From: Mycoplasmatota bacterium
GTDB taxonomy: Bacteria; Bacillota_I; Bacilli_A; RF39; UBA660
DNA: 64,000 bases
Reading direction: 5' to 3'
NCBI GenBank assembly: GCA_022774645.1
Contig: JALFKQ010000026.1
Coordinates: forward strand, 62,001 to 126,000
Every line of letters begins with the position of its first letter. Within the stretch, counting starts at the first letter, position 1. The notes below the pieces were generated by a model. It was not told the origin of the DNA and ran no database searches. It saw nothing but the letters and a program-made list of their open reading frames with translations. A program made the translations under genes and the position numbers. Below, in pieces: positions 29,712-38,667 of the stretch.

Positions 29712-30716
29712 ATGAAAAAGATAGGTTTAAAGACAATTCTTATATTTTTACTTACTATGTTTTTATTTTATTATCTTTTAAAGGATAATTTTATAGAGTC
29801 TATGAAGTTACTTAAAAATGCTAATTATTTATATATATTTTTAGCTGTTTTAGTATTTATTTTATATATTATAGTTGAGTCTTATTTATTATATATACTT
29901 ATCAATAAACAAAAGAAAAGTTATAAATTTAAGGATGCAATTAATTTAGATATTATGACTAAATTCTTTAATGGAATAACTCCGTTTTCACTTGGAGGAC
30001 AACCTCTTCAAATATATAGATTAAATAAAGAGGGAGTTACTGTTACTAAAGGAATATTAATTTTAGTTGAAAACTTTATAATATTACAGATTACAATGAG
30101 TATAATGTGCATTTTATATTTAATAATTGGTTATATATTTAATGTTATGCCTAGTGGATTTATTTTATATTGTACTATACTTGGTGTTATTATAACTATT
30201 GTTTCACTTTTTGTAGCAATATTTTCTTGTTTAAAAACTAGTATTGCTAAGAAGATAGGGTATTTCTTTATTGATAAATTTAAATTTATTAAAGATAAGG
30301 AAAACAAAAAAGAAAAATGGTCATCAAAATGTAGTGAATATTCTCTTGGATATAAAGATTTAGTTAAAGATAAAAAGTTTATTGTTAAATGTATTATTAT
30401 TAATTTTATATATATGTCTATATATTTTATGGTTCCATTTTTTACATTTAAAGCATTAAATACTGATATAAATATTAATTTTGTTTTTTCAATGATTTTT
30501 GGCTGTTTTATATATACTGCATCTTGCTTTGTACCGATCCCAGGAGGAAGTGTTGGTGCTGAATATTCTTTTATTCATTTTTTTGAGGTTATAGTTAAAG
30601 AAGTATTTATTGTACCTGGATTATTATTATGGAGATTCATAACTTATTATATACCTATGATAATTGGTGGTATTATGTTTAATATTATTGATTCAAAAAG
30701 TGTAAAAAATAAGTAA
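29712..30716 (+). CDS. Flippase-like membrane protein (LPG synthase TM / UPF0104 family)
   Basis: A 334-residue protein with about eight membrane segments of the PF03706 family (membrane half of MprF; YbhN). Conserved motifs: TPFSLGGQPLQIYRL (about 101-115) and CFVPIPGGSVGAEYSF (about 272-287). No soluble lysyl-transferase domain is attached. The start at 29712 is fixed by AGGTGG; the upstream ATG at 29694 overlaps the promoter. Likely a lipid or glycolipid transporter; substrate unknown. Confidence 0.8.
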   Translation: MKKIGLKTILIFLLTMFLFYYLLKDNFIESMKLLKNANYLYIFLAVLVFILYIIVESYLLYILINKQKKSYKFKDAINLDIMTKFFNGITPFSLGGQPLQIYRLNKEGVTVTKGILILVENFIILQITMSIMCILYLIIGYIFNVMPSGFILYCTILGVIITIVSLFVAIFSCLKTSIAKKIGYFFIDKFKFIKDKENKKEKWSSKCSEYSLGYKDLVKDKKFIVKCIIINFIYMSIYFMVPFFTFKALNTDININFVFSMIFGCFIYTASCFVPIPGGSVGAEYSFIHFFEVIVKEVFIVPGLLLWRFITYYIPMIIGGIMFNIIDSKSVKNK

Positions 30717-30743
30717 AAAGGCTATCTTAAATAGCTTTTTTTA
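30715..30743 (+). terminator. Terminator before xerD
   Basis: AAAAAGGCTAT and ATAGCTTTTTT with a CTTAA loop; it ends the preceding gene. Confidence 0.75.
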
Positions 30744-30744
30744 T

Positions 30745-30752
30745 TGTATAAT
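30745..30752 (+). promoter_or_regulatory. -10 promoter element of xerD-deoB
   Basis: TG immediately followed by TATAAT; expected transcript start about 30759, at GGGTAA before the ATG at 30770. Confidence 0.5.
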
Positions 30753-30769
30753 GTTATTGGGTAAAAAAT

Positions 30770-31681
30770 ATGATAGAGATTGATAATAAGGAATTAGTTG
30801 ATGATTTTAAAGATTATTTAAGAATAGATAAGAATTATTCTGAGAATACTATTGAATCGTATATAAGAGATATTAGTTCATTTTTAGAATATACTAATAA
30901 AGAACTTTTAGATATATCTAAGAAAGATATTGATAATTATGTTTTGCATATATTACCAAAGTATAATGAAAGTTCTATTAATAGAATAATTGCTAGTATT
31001 AAAAGTTTTTATAAGTATTTATCTATATATAAAGGATATATTAATATATCAGAAGATGTAGAAAGTTTGAAAAGAAAGAAAACTCTTCCTAAGTATTTAA
31101 GTATTGAAGAAGTTGATAATTTACTTGATATTAAGCTTGAAACTGCATTTGATTATAGAAATAAAGCTATTCTTGAATTGTTATATGCAACGGGGCTTAG
31201 AGCAACTGAACTTGTTAATTTAGATTTAAATAATATAGATTTAAGTAATATGGTTGTTAATGTATATGGTAAAGGAAGTAAGGAAAGAATTGTACCTTTA
31301 TCTCATGTTGCAATAAATTATTTGGATTTATATATTAATAAATATAGAAGTATGTTGTTTGTTAAAAAACAGAAGCCTACTGATTCATTGTTCTTGAATA
31401 ATCATGGTAATAGGATGACTAGGCAAGGATTATATAAAATAATTGGTGAAATAGCTAAACAAAAGAAAATTGATAAAGAAATAACACCTCATGTTTTAAG
31501 GCATAGTTTTGCTACTCATTTAATTGAATGTGGAGCTGATATTAGAAGTGTACAAGAGTTACTTGGACATGAGAATGTTGTTACGACTGAAATTTATACT
31601 CATCTAGCTAATAATTTTATAAAAGATAATTATAATGAATATTTTAATAGAAGTAAGAAGGAAAGTGATGCAAATGTTTAA
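30770..31681 (+). CDS. xerD: Tyrosine recombinase XerD
   Basis: Site-specific recombinase for chromosome dimer resolution. 303 residues: N-terminal SAM-like core-binding domain (about 1-100) and C-terminal catalytic domain with Arg in ATGLRATEL, Lys in GKGSKER, HxxR in PHVLRHSFATH, His in LLGHENV and the nucleophile Tyr in TEIYTHL. Its overlap with deoB matches the Bacillus order xerD-drm. A good dif site lies 11 kb downstream at 42243-42270. A XerC partner is not in this window. Confidence 0.92.
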   Translation: MIEIDNKELVDDFKDYLRIDKNYSENTIESYIRDISSFLEYTNKELLDISKKDIDNYVLHILPKYNESSINRIIASIKSFYKYLSIYKGYINISEDVESLKRKKTLPKYLSIEEVDNLLDIKLETAFDYRNKAILELLYATGLRATELVNLDLNNIDLSNMVVNVYGKGSKERIVPLSHVAINYLDLYINKYRSMLFVKKQKPTDSLFLNNHGNRMTRQGLYKIIGEIAKQKKIDKEITPHVLRHSFATHLIECGADIRSVQELLGHENVVTTEIYTHLANNFIKDNYNEYFNRSKKESDANV

Positions 31682-32840
31682 AAGAGTATTTTTAGTAGTT
31701 ATGGATAGTGTTGGTGTTGGAGAAGCAAGCGATGCGGCTAAATATGGAGATGTTGGTGCTAATACATTGCTTCATACAATTGGCGATTCATATAATTTGG
31801 ATACATTAGAAAGACTTGGCCTTACTACACTTGTTGGAAAAGAAGTGGAAAATACAAGAGGTCTTTATATGAAGGCTTGCCCAATTAATCTTGCAAAAGA
31901 TACATTGAATGGACATTATGAAATGATGGGAGCTGTTGCAAAAACACCTTATAAGACATATCCAGAAGGTTTTCCATTAGAACTTATTAGTAAAATACAA
32001 CAAGTGACTGGAAGAGATGTAATTGGTAATATTGTTGCTTCTGGTACTCAAATCATTCAAGATTTAGGTGAAATGCATATGAAAACAGGAGCATTAATTA
32101 TATATACTTCTGCTGATTCTGTATTACAAATTGCTGCTCATGAAGATATTGTTCCAGTTGAAGAATTATATAAAATTTGTGAGCAAGTAAGAGAACTTAC
32201 AAAAGGTGATGAATATAAAATTGCTAGAATTATAGCAAGACCATTTATTGGTAAACCTGGTAACTTTACAAGGACTCCAAGAAGACATGATTATGCACTT
32301 GATCCACCAATTAATGTACTTGATTTACTTGATAGAAATGGAGTACAAACTATTGCTATAGGTAAAATATCTGACATTTTTAATGGTAAAAGTATTGCCG
32401 TTAAAATAAGAACTAAAGATAATATGGATGGCATGATGAAGTTAATAGATTTTGCTAAGGGTGAATTTAGTGGATTGCTATTTGCCAACTTAAATGACTT
32501 TGATATGCTATATGGACATAGAAGAGATAGAGAAGGTTATTTAAAAGCTCTTGAAGATTTTAATTATTATTTACCTATTATGCTAAAAAATCTTAAAAAA
32601 ACTGATTTATTAATTATAACAGCTGATCATGGTAATGATCCTACATTTAGAGGTACTGATCATACAAGAGAAAATGTTCCAGTTCTTATTTATAGTCCTA
32701 TATTTAAAACAGGTAAAAGACTTCCAGATAGAAAAACATTTGCTGATATTGGTGCTACTATTCTTGATAACTTTAAAATCAAAAATGAGCTTGGAATTGG
32801 TACATCAATATTTGATGAGTTAAGAAAAGATAAAGAGTAG
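31668..32840 (+). CDS. deoB: Phosphopentomutase
   Basis: Interconverts (deoxy)ribose 1- and 5-phosphate in nucleoside salvage. 390 residues of the alkaline phosphatase superfamily: metal site VMDSVGVGE near the start, GANTLLHT with the phosphorylated Thr, and ITADHGNDPTFRGTDHTRE near the C-terminus. The ATG at 31668 is 5 bases after AGGA; ATG at 31674 is an alternative. It overlaps xerD by 14 bases. Confidence 0.95.
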   Translation: MQMFKRVFLVVMDSVGVGEASDAAKYGDVGANTLLHTIGDSYNLDTLERLGLTTLVGKEVENTRGLYMKACPINLAKDTLNGHYEMMGAVAKTPYKTYPEGFPLELISKIQQVTGRDVIGNIVASGTQIIQDLGEMHMKTGALIIYTSADSVLQIAAHEDIVPVEELYKICEQVRELTKGDEYKIARIIARPFIGKPGNFTRTPRRHDYALDPPINVLDLLDRNGVQTIAIGKISDIFNGKSIAVKIRTKDNMDGMMKLIDFAKGEFSGLLFANLNDFDMLYGHRRDREGYLKALEDFNYYLPIMLKNLKKTDLLIITADHGNDPTFRGTDHTRENVPVLIYSPIFKTGKRLPDRKTFADIGATILDNFKIKNELGIGTSIFDELRKDKE

Positions 32841-32847
32841 AAATAAG

Positions 32848-32880
32848 GGTAACTGTATGATAAAATATAGTTATCTTTTT
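32848..32880 (+). terminator. Terminator after deoB
   Basis: GGTAACTGTAT pairs with ATATAGTTATC (with G-T pairs), followed by T8. Confidence 0.75.
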
Positions 32881-32892
32881 TTGAGGTGAAAA

Positions 32893-34071
32893 ATGAAATT
32901 AAATAATATATATGAAGTGACTATTGATAACGAGGATGATATAGGAAATGGTGTTACAAGAATTGATAATCTTGTTGTATTTGTTCCTTACACTTTAAGT
33001 GGTGAAGTTTTAAAAATTAAAATAACTAGTATTAATAAGAGATTTGCTACTGGTAAGGTTATAGAGTTTATTAGTAAAAGTAAAAATAGATGTGAAGTTA
33101 AATGTTCTTCTTATAATGAGTGTGGTGGATGCAATTTTTTACATATTGATTTAGAAAATGAAAAGTTAAAAAAGATAAATTATATTAATAAGTTATTTAA
33201 TACTAATATTAATGAAGTACTTACTAATAATGAATATAATTATAGAAATAAAGCTACTTTTCATATTAAAGATAATAAAATTGGTTATTATAGTGAAAAG
33301 AGCAATGATATAGTTGAATTTGATAATTGTTTACTTTTAGATAATAGAATTAATGATATATATAATTATTTAAAAGGAACTGATTTGAGTGGCCTTTTTG
33401 AGGTAATTATTAGAGTTACTAATAAAGATACTATGATTATATTTAAAGGCGAAAAATATGATATAAATACTCTTATAAATAGATTTAATATTACATCAAT
33501 TTATTTAAATGATAAACTTATTTATGGAAAAGATTATATTATAGAAGAAATAAATAATATTAAGTATAGTATTTATCCTGAATCTTTTTTTCAAGTTAAC
33601 CCTTTAAATATGAAAATAATGTATGATAAAGCAAAAGAATATGCTCTTTGTGGTAATAATTTACTTGATTTATATTGTGGAACTGGTACTATTGGTATAT
33701 ATTTAAAAGATAATTTTAAACATATAGATGGTATTGAAATAAATAAAGATTCTATTAGGAATGCAAATATTAATAAGAAATTAAATAATATAAAAAATAT
33801 AGATTTTGTATGTGGAGATGCAAGTATTGCTAAAAATAATAATTATGATGTTATAGTAGTTGATCCTCCAAGAAGTGGTTTATCAATGAAGGTTATTGAT
33901 TTTTTAAATAATTCAAGTGCTTCTAAAATAGTTTATATTTCTTGTAATCCAAAAACTTTAAAGAGGGATTTAGAATTACTTAACAGATATAATATGAAAA
34001 AAATAGAGATAATAAATATGTTTAATAAAACTAAACATATAGAATGTATTACTTTGTTTGAAAGAAAATGA
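32893..34071 (+). CDS. rlmCD: 23S rRNA (uracil-5-)-methyltransferase, RlmCD/RumA family
   Basis: SAM-dependent m5U methyltransferase for 23S rRNA. 392 residues: a TRAM domain at the N-terminus (residues 1-60), an Fe-S site with closely spaced Cys (CEVKCSSYNECGGC, about 71-84), then the Rossmann part with LLDLYCGTGTIGI, GIEINKDSIRNA, VDPPRSGL and the catalytic Cys in YISCNPKTLKRDL. GAGGTGA precedes the ATG. Bacillus RlmCD modifies both U747 and U1939; which site is used here is not visible. Confidence 0.92.
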   Translation: MKLNNIYEVTIDNEDDIGNGVTRIDNLVVFVPYTLSGEVLKIKITSINKRFATGKVIEFISKSKNRCEVKCSSYNECGGCNFLHIDLENEKLKKINYINKLFNTNINEVLTNNEYNYRNKATFHIKDNKIGYYSEKSNDIVEFDNCLLLDNRINDIYNYLKGTDLSGLFEVIIRVTNKDTMIIFKGEKYDINTLINRFNITSIYLNDKLIYGKDYIIEEINNIKYSIYPESFFQVNPLNMKIMYDKAKEYALCGNNLLDLYCGTGTIGIYLKDNFKHIDGIEINKDSIRNANINKKLNNIKNIDFVCGDASIAKNNNYDVIVVDPPRSGLSMKVIDFLNNSSASKIVYISCNPKTLKRDLELLNRYNMKKIEIINMFNKTKHIECITLFERK

Positions 34072-34104
34072 TTTTTAATATTTATTACACATAAAATAAT
34101 TGTT

Positions 34105-34113
34105 TGTTATAAT
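34105..34113 (+). promoter_or_regulatory. Extended -10 promoter of a leader RNA upstream of the ORF6N gene
   Basis: TG-T-TATAAT, with a gene-free stretch of about 120 bases before a terminator at 34213-34243. Confidence 0.5.
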
Positions 34114-34119
34114 TTAATT

Positions 34120-34243
34120 GTATTAATTTAATTGATATCCAATTAATATGATAATTTGGTCGACTAGTGTATATAATTTTCTGGCAATAAAAGTTATGTA
34201 CAAGCATGCGGAGATATACTTTTAATAGGTATATTTTTTTATT
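34120..34243 (+). ncRNA. Candidate attenuator or small RNA before the ORF6N gene
   Basis: The predicted transcript from 34105-34113 runs about 120 bases and ends in a hairpin GATATAC (34213-34219) / GTATAT (34229-34234) with a T7 tail, 15 bases before the ORF6N start. It contains GGTCGACTAG and AAGCATGCGG segments richer in G/C than the surroundings. No known riboswitch class recognised. Confidence 0.4.
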
Positions 34244-34258
34244 TTGGAGGTGTATAAG

Positions 34259-35044
34259 ATGAATGAAATTGTAGAAAATAAAATAGAAAATATGATTTAT
34301 GAGGTAAGAGGAAGACAAGTTATGTTAGATTCGGATTTAGCTGGATTATATGGCTGTGCGAATGGTACAAAAACAATTAACCAAGCTGTAAAAAGACACA
34401 TTAGTAAATTTCCAGAAAGGTATGTATTTAAATTGACTGATGAAGAATATAAAAAATTGAAGTCCCAAGTTGGGACTATAAATTCAAACAATTATGGTGG
34501 AAATAGAAAATTACCTAATGTATTTACAGAACAAGGTGTCGCTATGCTTGCTACAATATTGAGAACAAAAGTAGCTGATATTATAAGTATGAAAATAATT
34601 GATGCTTTTGTGTATATGAGAAAATATATGTCATATGAAAGTAAAAACACAATTCTTATTAATCATGAAGAAAGAATATTAAAACTTGAAGAGTCATTTG
34701 AAAGGATGTCTTCTAAACAAAACTCTATCATTTATGAAGGAAAAATATATGATGCTTATTCAATTTTAATTGATATATTAAGAAATGTAGATAAAAAAAT
34801 TATTATTTTTTCTAAAAATATTGATGATGTGTTAGTTAAAAAATATAGTAGTCAATATAATAATATTATATTTATATGTAATAATACATTTCATGATAGA
34901 TATATCATATTAGATAGAAAAGATGTTTACATAAGTGGCATATCTTTAAAAGATGTTGGTAAAAAGTATAGTTATATTTATAAGATGAATGAAGAATTAT
35001 TTAAAAAAGAATTATTAAAAAGAATTGAAAATATGCTACAATAA
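34259..35044 (+). CDS. ORF6N domain protein with PLD-like C-terminus
   Basis: A 261-residue DNA-binding-type protein; start at 34259, with TTTGGAGGTG before it. The N-terminal ORF6N domain is clear: IYEVRGRQVMLDSDLAGLYG, VKRHISKFPERYVFKLT, LPNVFTEQGVAMLATILR. After a helical linker, the C-terminal 100 residues (FHDRYIILDRKDVYISGISLKDVGKKYSYIYKM) resemble the half-PLD domain often joined to ORF6N. ORF6N proteins are spread by phages and mobile elements. It opens an accessory stretch. Confidence 0.85.
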   Translation: MNEIVENKIENMIYEVRGRQVMLDSDLAGLYGCANGTKTINQAVKRHISKFPERYVFKLTDEEYKKLKSQVGTINSNNYGGNRKLPNVFTEQGVAMLATILRTKVADIISMKIIDAFVYMRKYMSYESKNTILINHEERILKLEESFERMSSKQNSIIYEGKIYDAYSILIDILRNVDKKIIIFSKNIDDVLVKKYSSQYNNIIFICNNTFHDRYIILDRKDVYISGISLKDVGKKYSYIYKMNEELFKKELLKRIENMLQ

Positions 35045-35069
35045 ATTTAGAATGAATGGATGCGAAATT

Positions 35070-35693
35070 ATGGAACAGTTTTATTTGGAATTACCATCCA
35101 CTGATAGAAAGAATGAAATAATTGATTACATCAATGAGTTTGTAGTTTATAATTCTGATATTAATGGTAGTGGATCACTTGATAAAATATTAGATGGTTA
35201 TACTTTTGAAGAAGCATTAGAAAGATGTTTAAATATGAAAGATGAAGTATATGCTAAGAAATTAAATAGATGTCAATCAAAAACATTTTTATTAATTAGA
35301 GCAAATGATAATAAAATAGTTGGTATGATAAATGTTAGATGGAATTTAACAGAAGAAATGAAATTATTTGGTGGTAATATTGGTTATGGAATAAGGCCTA
35401 CTGAAAGAAGAAAGGGATATAATAAAATCAATTTATACTTAGGATTAATCGAAGCTCAAAAATTAGGATTAGATAGAGTTATGTTAGATTGTGATGTTAG
35501 TAATTTGGATTCTAGTAAAACAATGGAGGCACTTGGTGGTGAACTTGAAAGAACTGAGATTGATCCATATGATGGTATTCTTACTAGTGTTTATCAGTTT
35601 GATGTAACAAAAACTATTGATAAATATAGAGAAGAATATGAGAATAAAATTTATAAAAGAGAAAAGGAAAAAAGTTATGTCAAAAGTAAATAA
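35070..35693 (+). CDS. GNAT-family N-acetyltransferase
   Basis: A 207-residue acetyltransferase. The acetyl-CoA site is GGNIGYGIRPTERRKGYNKI (about 108-127), followed by AQKLGLDRVMLDCDVSNLDSSKTMEALGG, as in small-molecule or protein acetyltransferases of the YncA/RimI type. The start at 35070 is preferred; another ATG at 35052 in frame lacks a ribosome binding site. It overlaps the next gene by 17 bases. Substrate unknown. Confidence 0.8.
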   Translation: MEQFYLELPSTDRKNEIIDYINEFVVYNSDINGSGSLDKILDGYTFEEALERCLNMKDEVYAKKLNRCQSKTFLLIRANDNKIVGMINVRWNLTEEMKLFGGNIGYGIRPTERRKGYNKINLYLGLIEAQKLGLDRVMLDCDVSNLDSSKTMEALGGELERTEIDPYDGILTSVYQFDVTKTIDKYREEYENKIYKREKEKSYVKSK

Positions 35694-36174
35694 GGAAGCA
35701 TTAAAAAGTGGAAAAGTATTAAGATATTTGAGGGATGCTTTTTTAAATGATCAAACGGTTATGAATTTAAGCCCTTTATTTGATTGTTTAATTGATTCTG
35801 ATTTGTATATTCCGATGAATGTAATTATGAGTAATGAAGATATAAATACTTTTAAAAATTCGAATGTTGGTGATGTGGTAAGTTTAAATAATAATATTAG
35901 AATGAAACCAGATTGGTTAAAAATAAATGATGAATCGGAAGAATTATATTTTCCTATATTTTCAAGTATTGATGAAGCTACAGATAATTATCGTAAAAAC
36001 TTTTCTTGGATAAATTTATCATTAGACGATTGTATTAGATTTGTAAGAGGAAATGAAAAATGTATTGGTTTAGTTTTAGATGCTTTTACAAAACCAGTTG
36101 TAATAACTGATAAAATACTTGATGCCTTAGAGTCTATTTTAAAGGAACGCAGGAAAAAAGAAAATAATAAATAA
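35677..36174 (+). CDS. SseB N-terminal-domain-like protein
   Basis: A 165-residue soluble protein with the pattern of the SseB N-terminal domain (PF07179): SDLYIPMNVIMS, ELYFPIFSSIDEATDNYRKNFSW, then IGLVLDAFTKPVVITDKILDAL. Such proteins occur in type VII secretion and other loci; the molecular role is not known. The start lies within the end of the acetyltransferase gene, so it is co-translated. Confidence 0.6.
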   Translation: MSKVNKEALKSGKVLRYLRDAFLNDQTVMNLSPLFDCLIDSDLYIPMNVIMSNEDINTFKNSNVGDVVSLNNNIRMKPDWLKINDESEELYFPIFSSIDEATDNYRKNFSWINLSLDDCIRFVRGNEKCIGLVLDAFTKPVVITDKILDALESILKERRKKENNK

Positions 36175-36243
36175 TGCAATTCTCAGTTTATGTCCTGTTA
36201 ATATTTGAATAATTATATATAATTTATATTGAAAGGAGAAAAT

Positions 36244-36918
36244 GTGAATCAAGAAAAGATAGGAAAATTTATTGCAGAATGTAGAAAAAATAAAAAGTTA
36301 ACTCAACAAGAACTTGCGGAAAAGCTAAATGTTAGTGATAAATCAATAAGTAGATGGGAAAATGGTAAAACAATGATGGATATTTCATTATTTGAACCAT
36401 TATGCAATGAACTTGATATAACTATTAATGAATTATTGAAAGGTGAAAAAATTAATAATAAGAAAAATACAAATAAAATGTCTATTGAAACATTAATAAA
36501 TTATAGTAAATATAAAAATATTAGAAATAAAAGATTAGTTTTATCTATTCTGTTTGTTATGAGTTTAAGTCCAATGTTTTTAAATCAGTATGGAGGACTT
36601 AGAGGTGTACAAGAAATAAGTGGTTTAATTAATATATTAAATCCGTTTGGTATTTTATCTATACTAATGTTTATTTTGGGTATTTGGTTTCCATTTAAAA
36701 ATAATAAGATCAGTAAAATTTTTGGCGCTTGTGGTGTATTGGGAATTGTTGTCTCAGAAATATATAATTATTTTACTTGGTATATAACAAATATTACTGG
36801 TGAGTTTAGTCTTTATAATAGTATACAGTTTGCTTTTCCAGAATTTTATATTGGACTTTTAATATCTATTTTGATGGTAGTTGTTTATTTTTCAATTGAT
36901 AAAATAGTAAAAAATTAA
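36244..36918 (+). CDS. HTH (XRE) transcription regulator with membrane C-terminus
   Basis: A 224-residue protein starting at GTG 36244 with AAAGGAG upstream. Residues 1-65 form a HTH_3 domain (KNKKLTQQELAEKLNVSDKSISRWENGKTMMD); after a basic linker, four hydrophobic segments make up the rest. Such membrane-tethered XRE proteins are common in Bacillota and usually regulate neighbouring genes. Neighbours here are accessory. Confidence 0.8.
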   Translation: MNQEKIGKFIAECRKNKKLTQQELAEKLNVSDKSISRWENGKTMMDISLFEPLCNELDITINELLKGEKINNKKNTNKMSIETLINYSKYKNIRNKRLVLSILFVMSLSPMFLNQYGGLRGVQEISGLINILNPFGILSILMFILGIWFPFKNNKISKIFGACGVLGIVVSEIYNYFTWYITNITGEFSLYNSIQFAFPEFYIGLLISILMVVVYFSIDKIVKN

Positions 36919-36934
36919 ATTTTTATGAGTTTTA

Positions 36935-36943
36935 TGATATAAT
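36935..36943 (+). promoter_or_regulatory. Extended -10 promoter of the GreA-like gene
   Basis: TG-A-TATAAT, about 30 bases before the ATG at 36975; GAGGTAAT follows as binding site. Confidence 0.55.
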
Positions 36944-36974
36944 ACTGTGTGTTGTATATTATTGAGGTAATGAT

Positions 36975-37469
36975 ATGAAAGAAATATTAGTTGATAATGA
37001 GGGATATAATCAATTTTATGATGAGCTAGAAAGATTAAAGGAATTAAGTAAATCCAACTCAACTTTAGGTAGTGAAGTTTATAGAGATGCAATTGGTGAT
37101 GGTTGGCACGATAACTTTGCTTTTGAACAAACTATGCGTGATAGTAGACTTATAGCTAAAAGAATTGATGATATGTTAGAAAAAAGAAAATATTTAAAGG
37201 TGGTAAAAGATAATAGAAAAAAAAATAATTTAGTTAATATAGGTGATACTGTTGTAGTTGAAATTAAATATTCCGATACTGATATAGAAAAAGAAATTAT
37301 TAAGTTAACTGGTAAGTATATTCCAAATACTGATAATGATATAAATGAAATTTCTTTAAATAGTCCTTTAGGAATGTCTTTATATAAATCAAAAATAGGT
37401 TCAACAGTTAATTACTTAGTAGGCAAAAATGAATTTACAGTTTCAATTTTATCGAAAATTGCCAATTAG
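36975..37469 (+). CDS. GreA/GreB-like transcription factor
   Basis: A 164-residue protein with the two-domain layout of Gre factors: an N-terminal antiparallel coiled coil (QFYDELERLKEL...FAFEQTMRDSRLIAKRIDDMLEKRKYLK) and a C-terminal FKBP-like domain with the Gre motif SLNSPLGMSLYKSKIGSTVNY. The tip between the helices reads GDGWHDNFAF, where GreA has GDLSENAEY; acidic residues are retained. It is probably a divergent paralogue in an accessory region rather than the housekeeping GreA. Confidence 0.75.
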   Translation: MKEILVDNEGYNQFYDELERLKELSKSNSTLGSEVYRDAIGDGWHDNFAFEQTMRDSRLIAKRIDDMLEKRKYLKVVKDNRKKNNLVNIGDTVVVEIKYSDTDIEKEIIKLTGKYIPNTDNDINEISLNSPLGMSLYKSKIGSTVNYLVGKNEFTVSILSKIAN

Positions 37470-37589
37470 ATTATTGAGTTTATTATTATACTTGAATTTA
37501 ATGCTAAAAGAATTGTTTCAATGAATACAGAGAGTTTGTATAAAGAAAAAGGTATTGATATTTTAAAAATTTCAGATTTAAAATTTTAA
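37470..37589 (+). pseudogene. Gene remnant (C-terminal fragment)
   Basis: A 39-codon open stretch directly after the GreA-like stop codon, in the same frame, without a start. Its tail (AKRIVSMNTESLYKEKGIDI) is protein-like. It may be the end of a deleted gene. Confidence 0.3.
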
Positions 37590-37612
37590 TGAATAACTTA
37601 TAGGGTGGAATA

Positions 37613-38317
37613 ATGAAAAAAAGTACTAAGGTAACTAGATTTGATTTTATAACTAGTAATGAAGAAACTGGGAATATATTATCTTCTATGAAGTCTAATC
37701 AAAAAGTTTATTGCAGATTAGTTGAAGGATTAAGATTACTAGGTAATTTTACTGGTAAGACTGAAGTTGAAGTCTTCGATACTTTAACTGTTGGAGATAA
37801 TAAAAAGATTAGATTATGCTGTTTTGATGATGATAGTAGATTATTTATATTTTATGGTGAATCATTTGATAGAAATGATTTATTGAAATTATCAAGAGAA
37901 GATGATAAAGGAACAATTAAATATGATTTATCTCTTGCTAAAAAGTATGAATTAAATTCTGGAAATATAGATTTTACAAGAACTGGTAACATTTATGGGC
38001 TAAAGTTTGGAAGACTAATTACTAATTGGACTGATTTTTATAGTTTATTTTTAAGAGATGATATAGGATATCAAATTCGGGGGGATTTTTCTTCTTCATT
38101 TGATAAGAATATTATTAATTTAATTAATAGTTTTGACCAAACTCCAAAATTAGCAGATTGTATTTTAGTTTTTGAATCTATGATTAAAGATGAACAAATC
38201 AGTTTTTCAAAAATGAATGTGAAAGCTTTTAAAAATCTTGAATTACTTGGTAGTTTTACTATTGATGGTGATTTACAAAAGGGCTATGTTCCAAAATTAA
38301 CTAAAAAAGAAGATTAG
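37613..38317 (+). CDS. Hypothetical cytoplasmic protein
   Basis: A 234-residue soluble protein with no signal peptide, membrane segment or recognised motif. It starts after GGGTGGAAT. The beta-rich N-terminal part (VYCRLVEGLRLLGNFTGKTE) and the C-terminal part (NLELLGSFTIDGDLQKG) contain a similar LLG[NS]FT turn, which may reflect an internal duplication. It lies among accessory genes. Confidence 0.6.
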   Translation: MKKSTKVTRFDFITSNEETGNILSSMKSNQKVYCRLVEGLRLLGNFTGKTEVEVFDTLTVGDNKKIRLCCFDDDSRLFIFYGESFDRNDLLKLSREDDKGTIKYDLSLAKKYELNSGNIDFTRTGNIYGLKFGRLITNWTDFYSLFLRDDIGYQIRGDFSSSFDKNIINLINSFDQTPKLADCILVFESMIKDEQISFSKMNVKAFKNLELLGSFTIDGDLQKGYVPKLTKKED

Positions 38318-38341
38318 AAAGAAACAATTTTGTTTCTTTTT
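38318..38341 (+). terminator. Terminator
   Basis: AAAGAAACAA (38318-38327) and TTGTTTCTTT (38330-38339) followed by Ts. Confidence 0.75.
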
Positions 38342-38391
38342 TATATTTATTATATATAATATTGTTATTAATATCTTTTAGGTGGAAAAAT

Positions 38392-38577
38392 ATGTCACAT
38401 AAGTTTGAAGCCATATTATGTAGGTAAAAAACTACTAGTCCATCTGCTTTTTATGATAATTTTGAAATTAAACCAAATTCAAAAGATACAGAGTTTATGA
38501 AGAGTGCAGTTAAAGTAACAACTAAAACTAAAGCTGGACAATCTATTTCATTAGTATTAACACCAAAAGTTAATTAA
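38392..38577 (+). pseudogene. Short degraded gene with in-frame stop
   Basis: An ATG with AGGTGG upstream reads 11 codons to TAA, and the same frame then continues for 49 codons to TAA at 38575-38577 (end: AGQSISLVLTPKVN). Another frame between them reads SLKPYYVGKK, so one or two small indels may have broken the gene. No family recognised. Confidence 0.4.
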
Positions 38578-38639
38578 TATTATTTTAAGAATTTAGATAT
38601 AAATATGGTATAAATCTAAATTCTTTTTTATGTATTTAA

Positions 38640-38648
38640 TGATATAAT
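38640..38648 (+). promoter_or_regulatory. Extended -10 promoter of mntP
   Basis: TG-A-TATAAT with the ATG at 38668; the leader is about 13 bases and starts at ATGGAG. Confidence 0.55.
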
Positions 38649-38667
38649 TAATTATGGAGAATGATTT

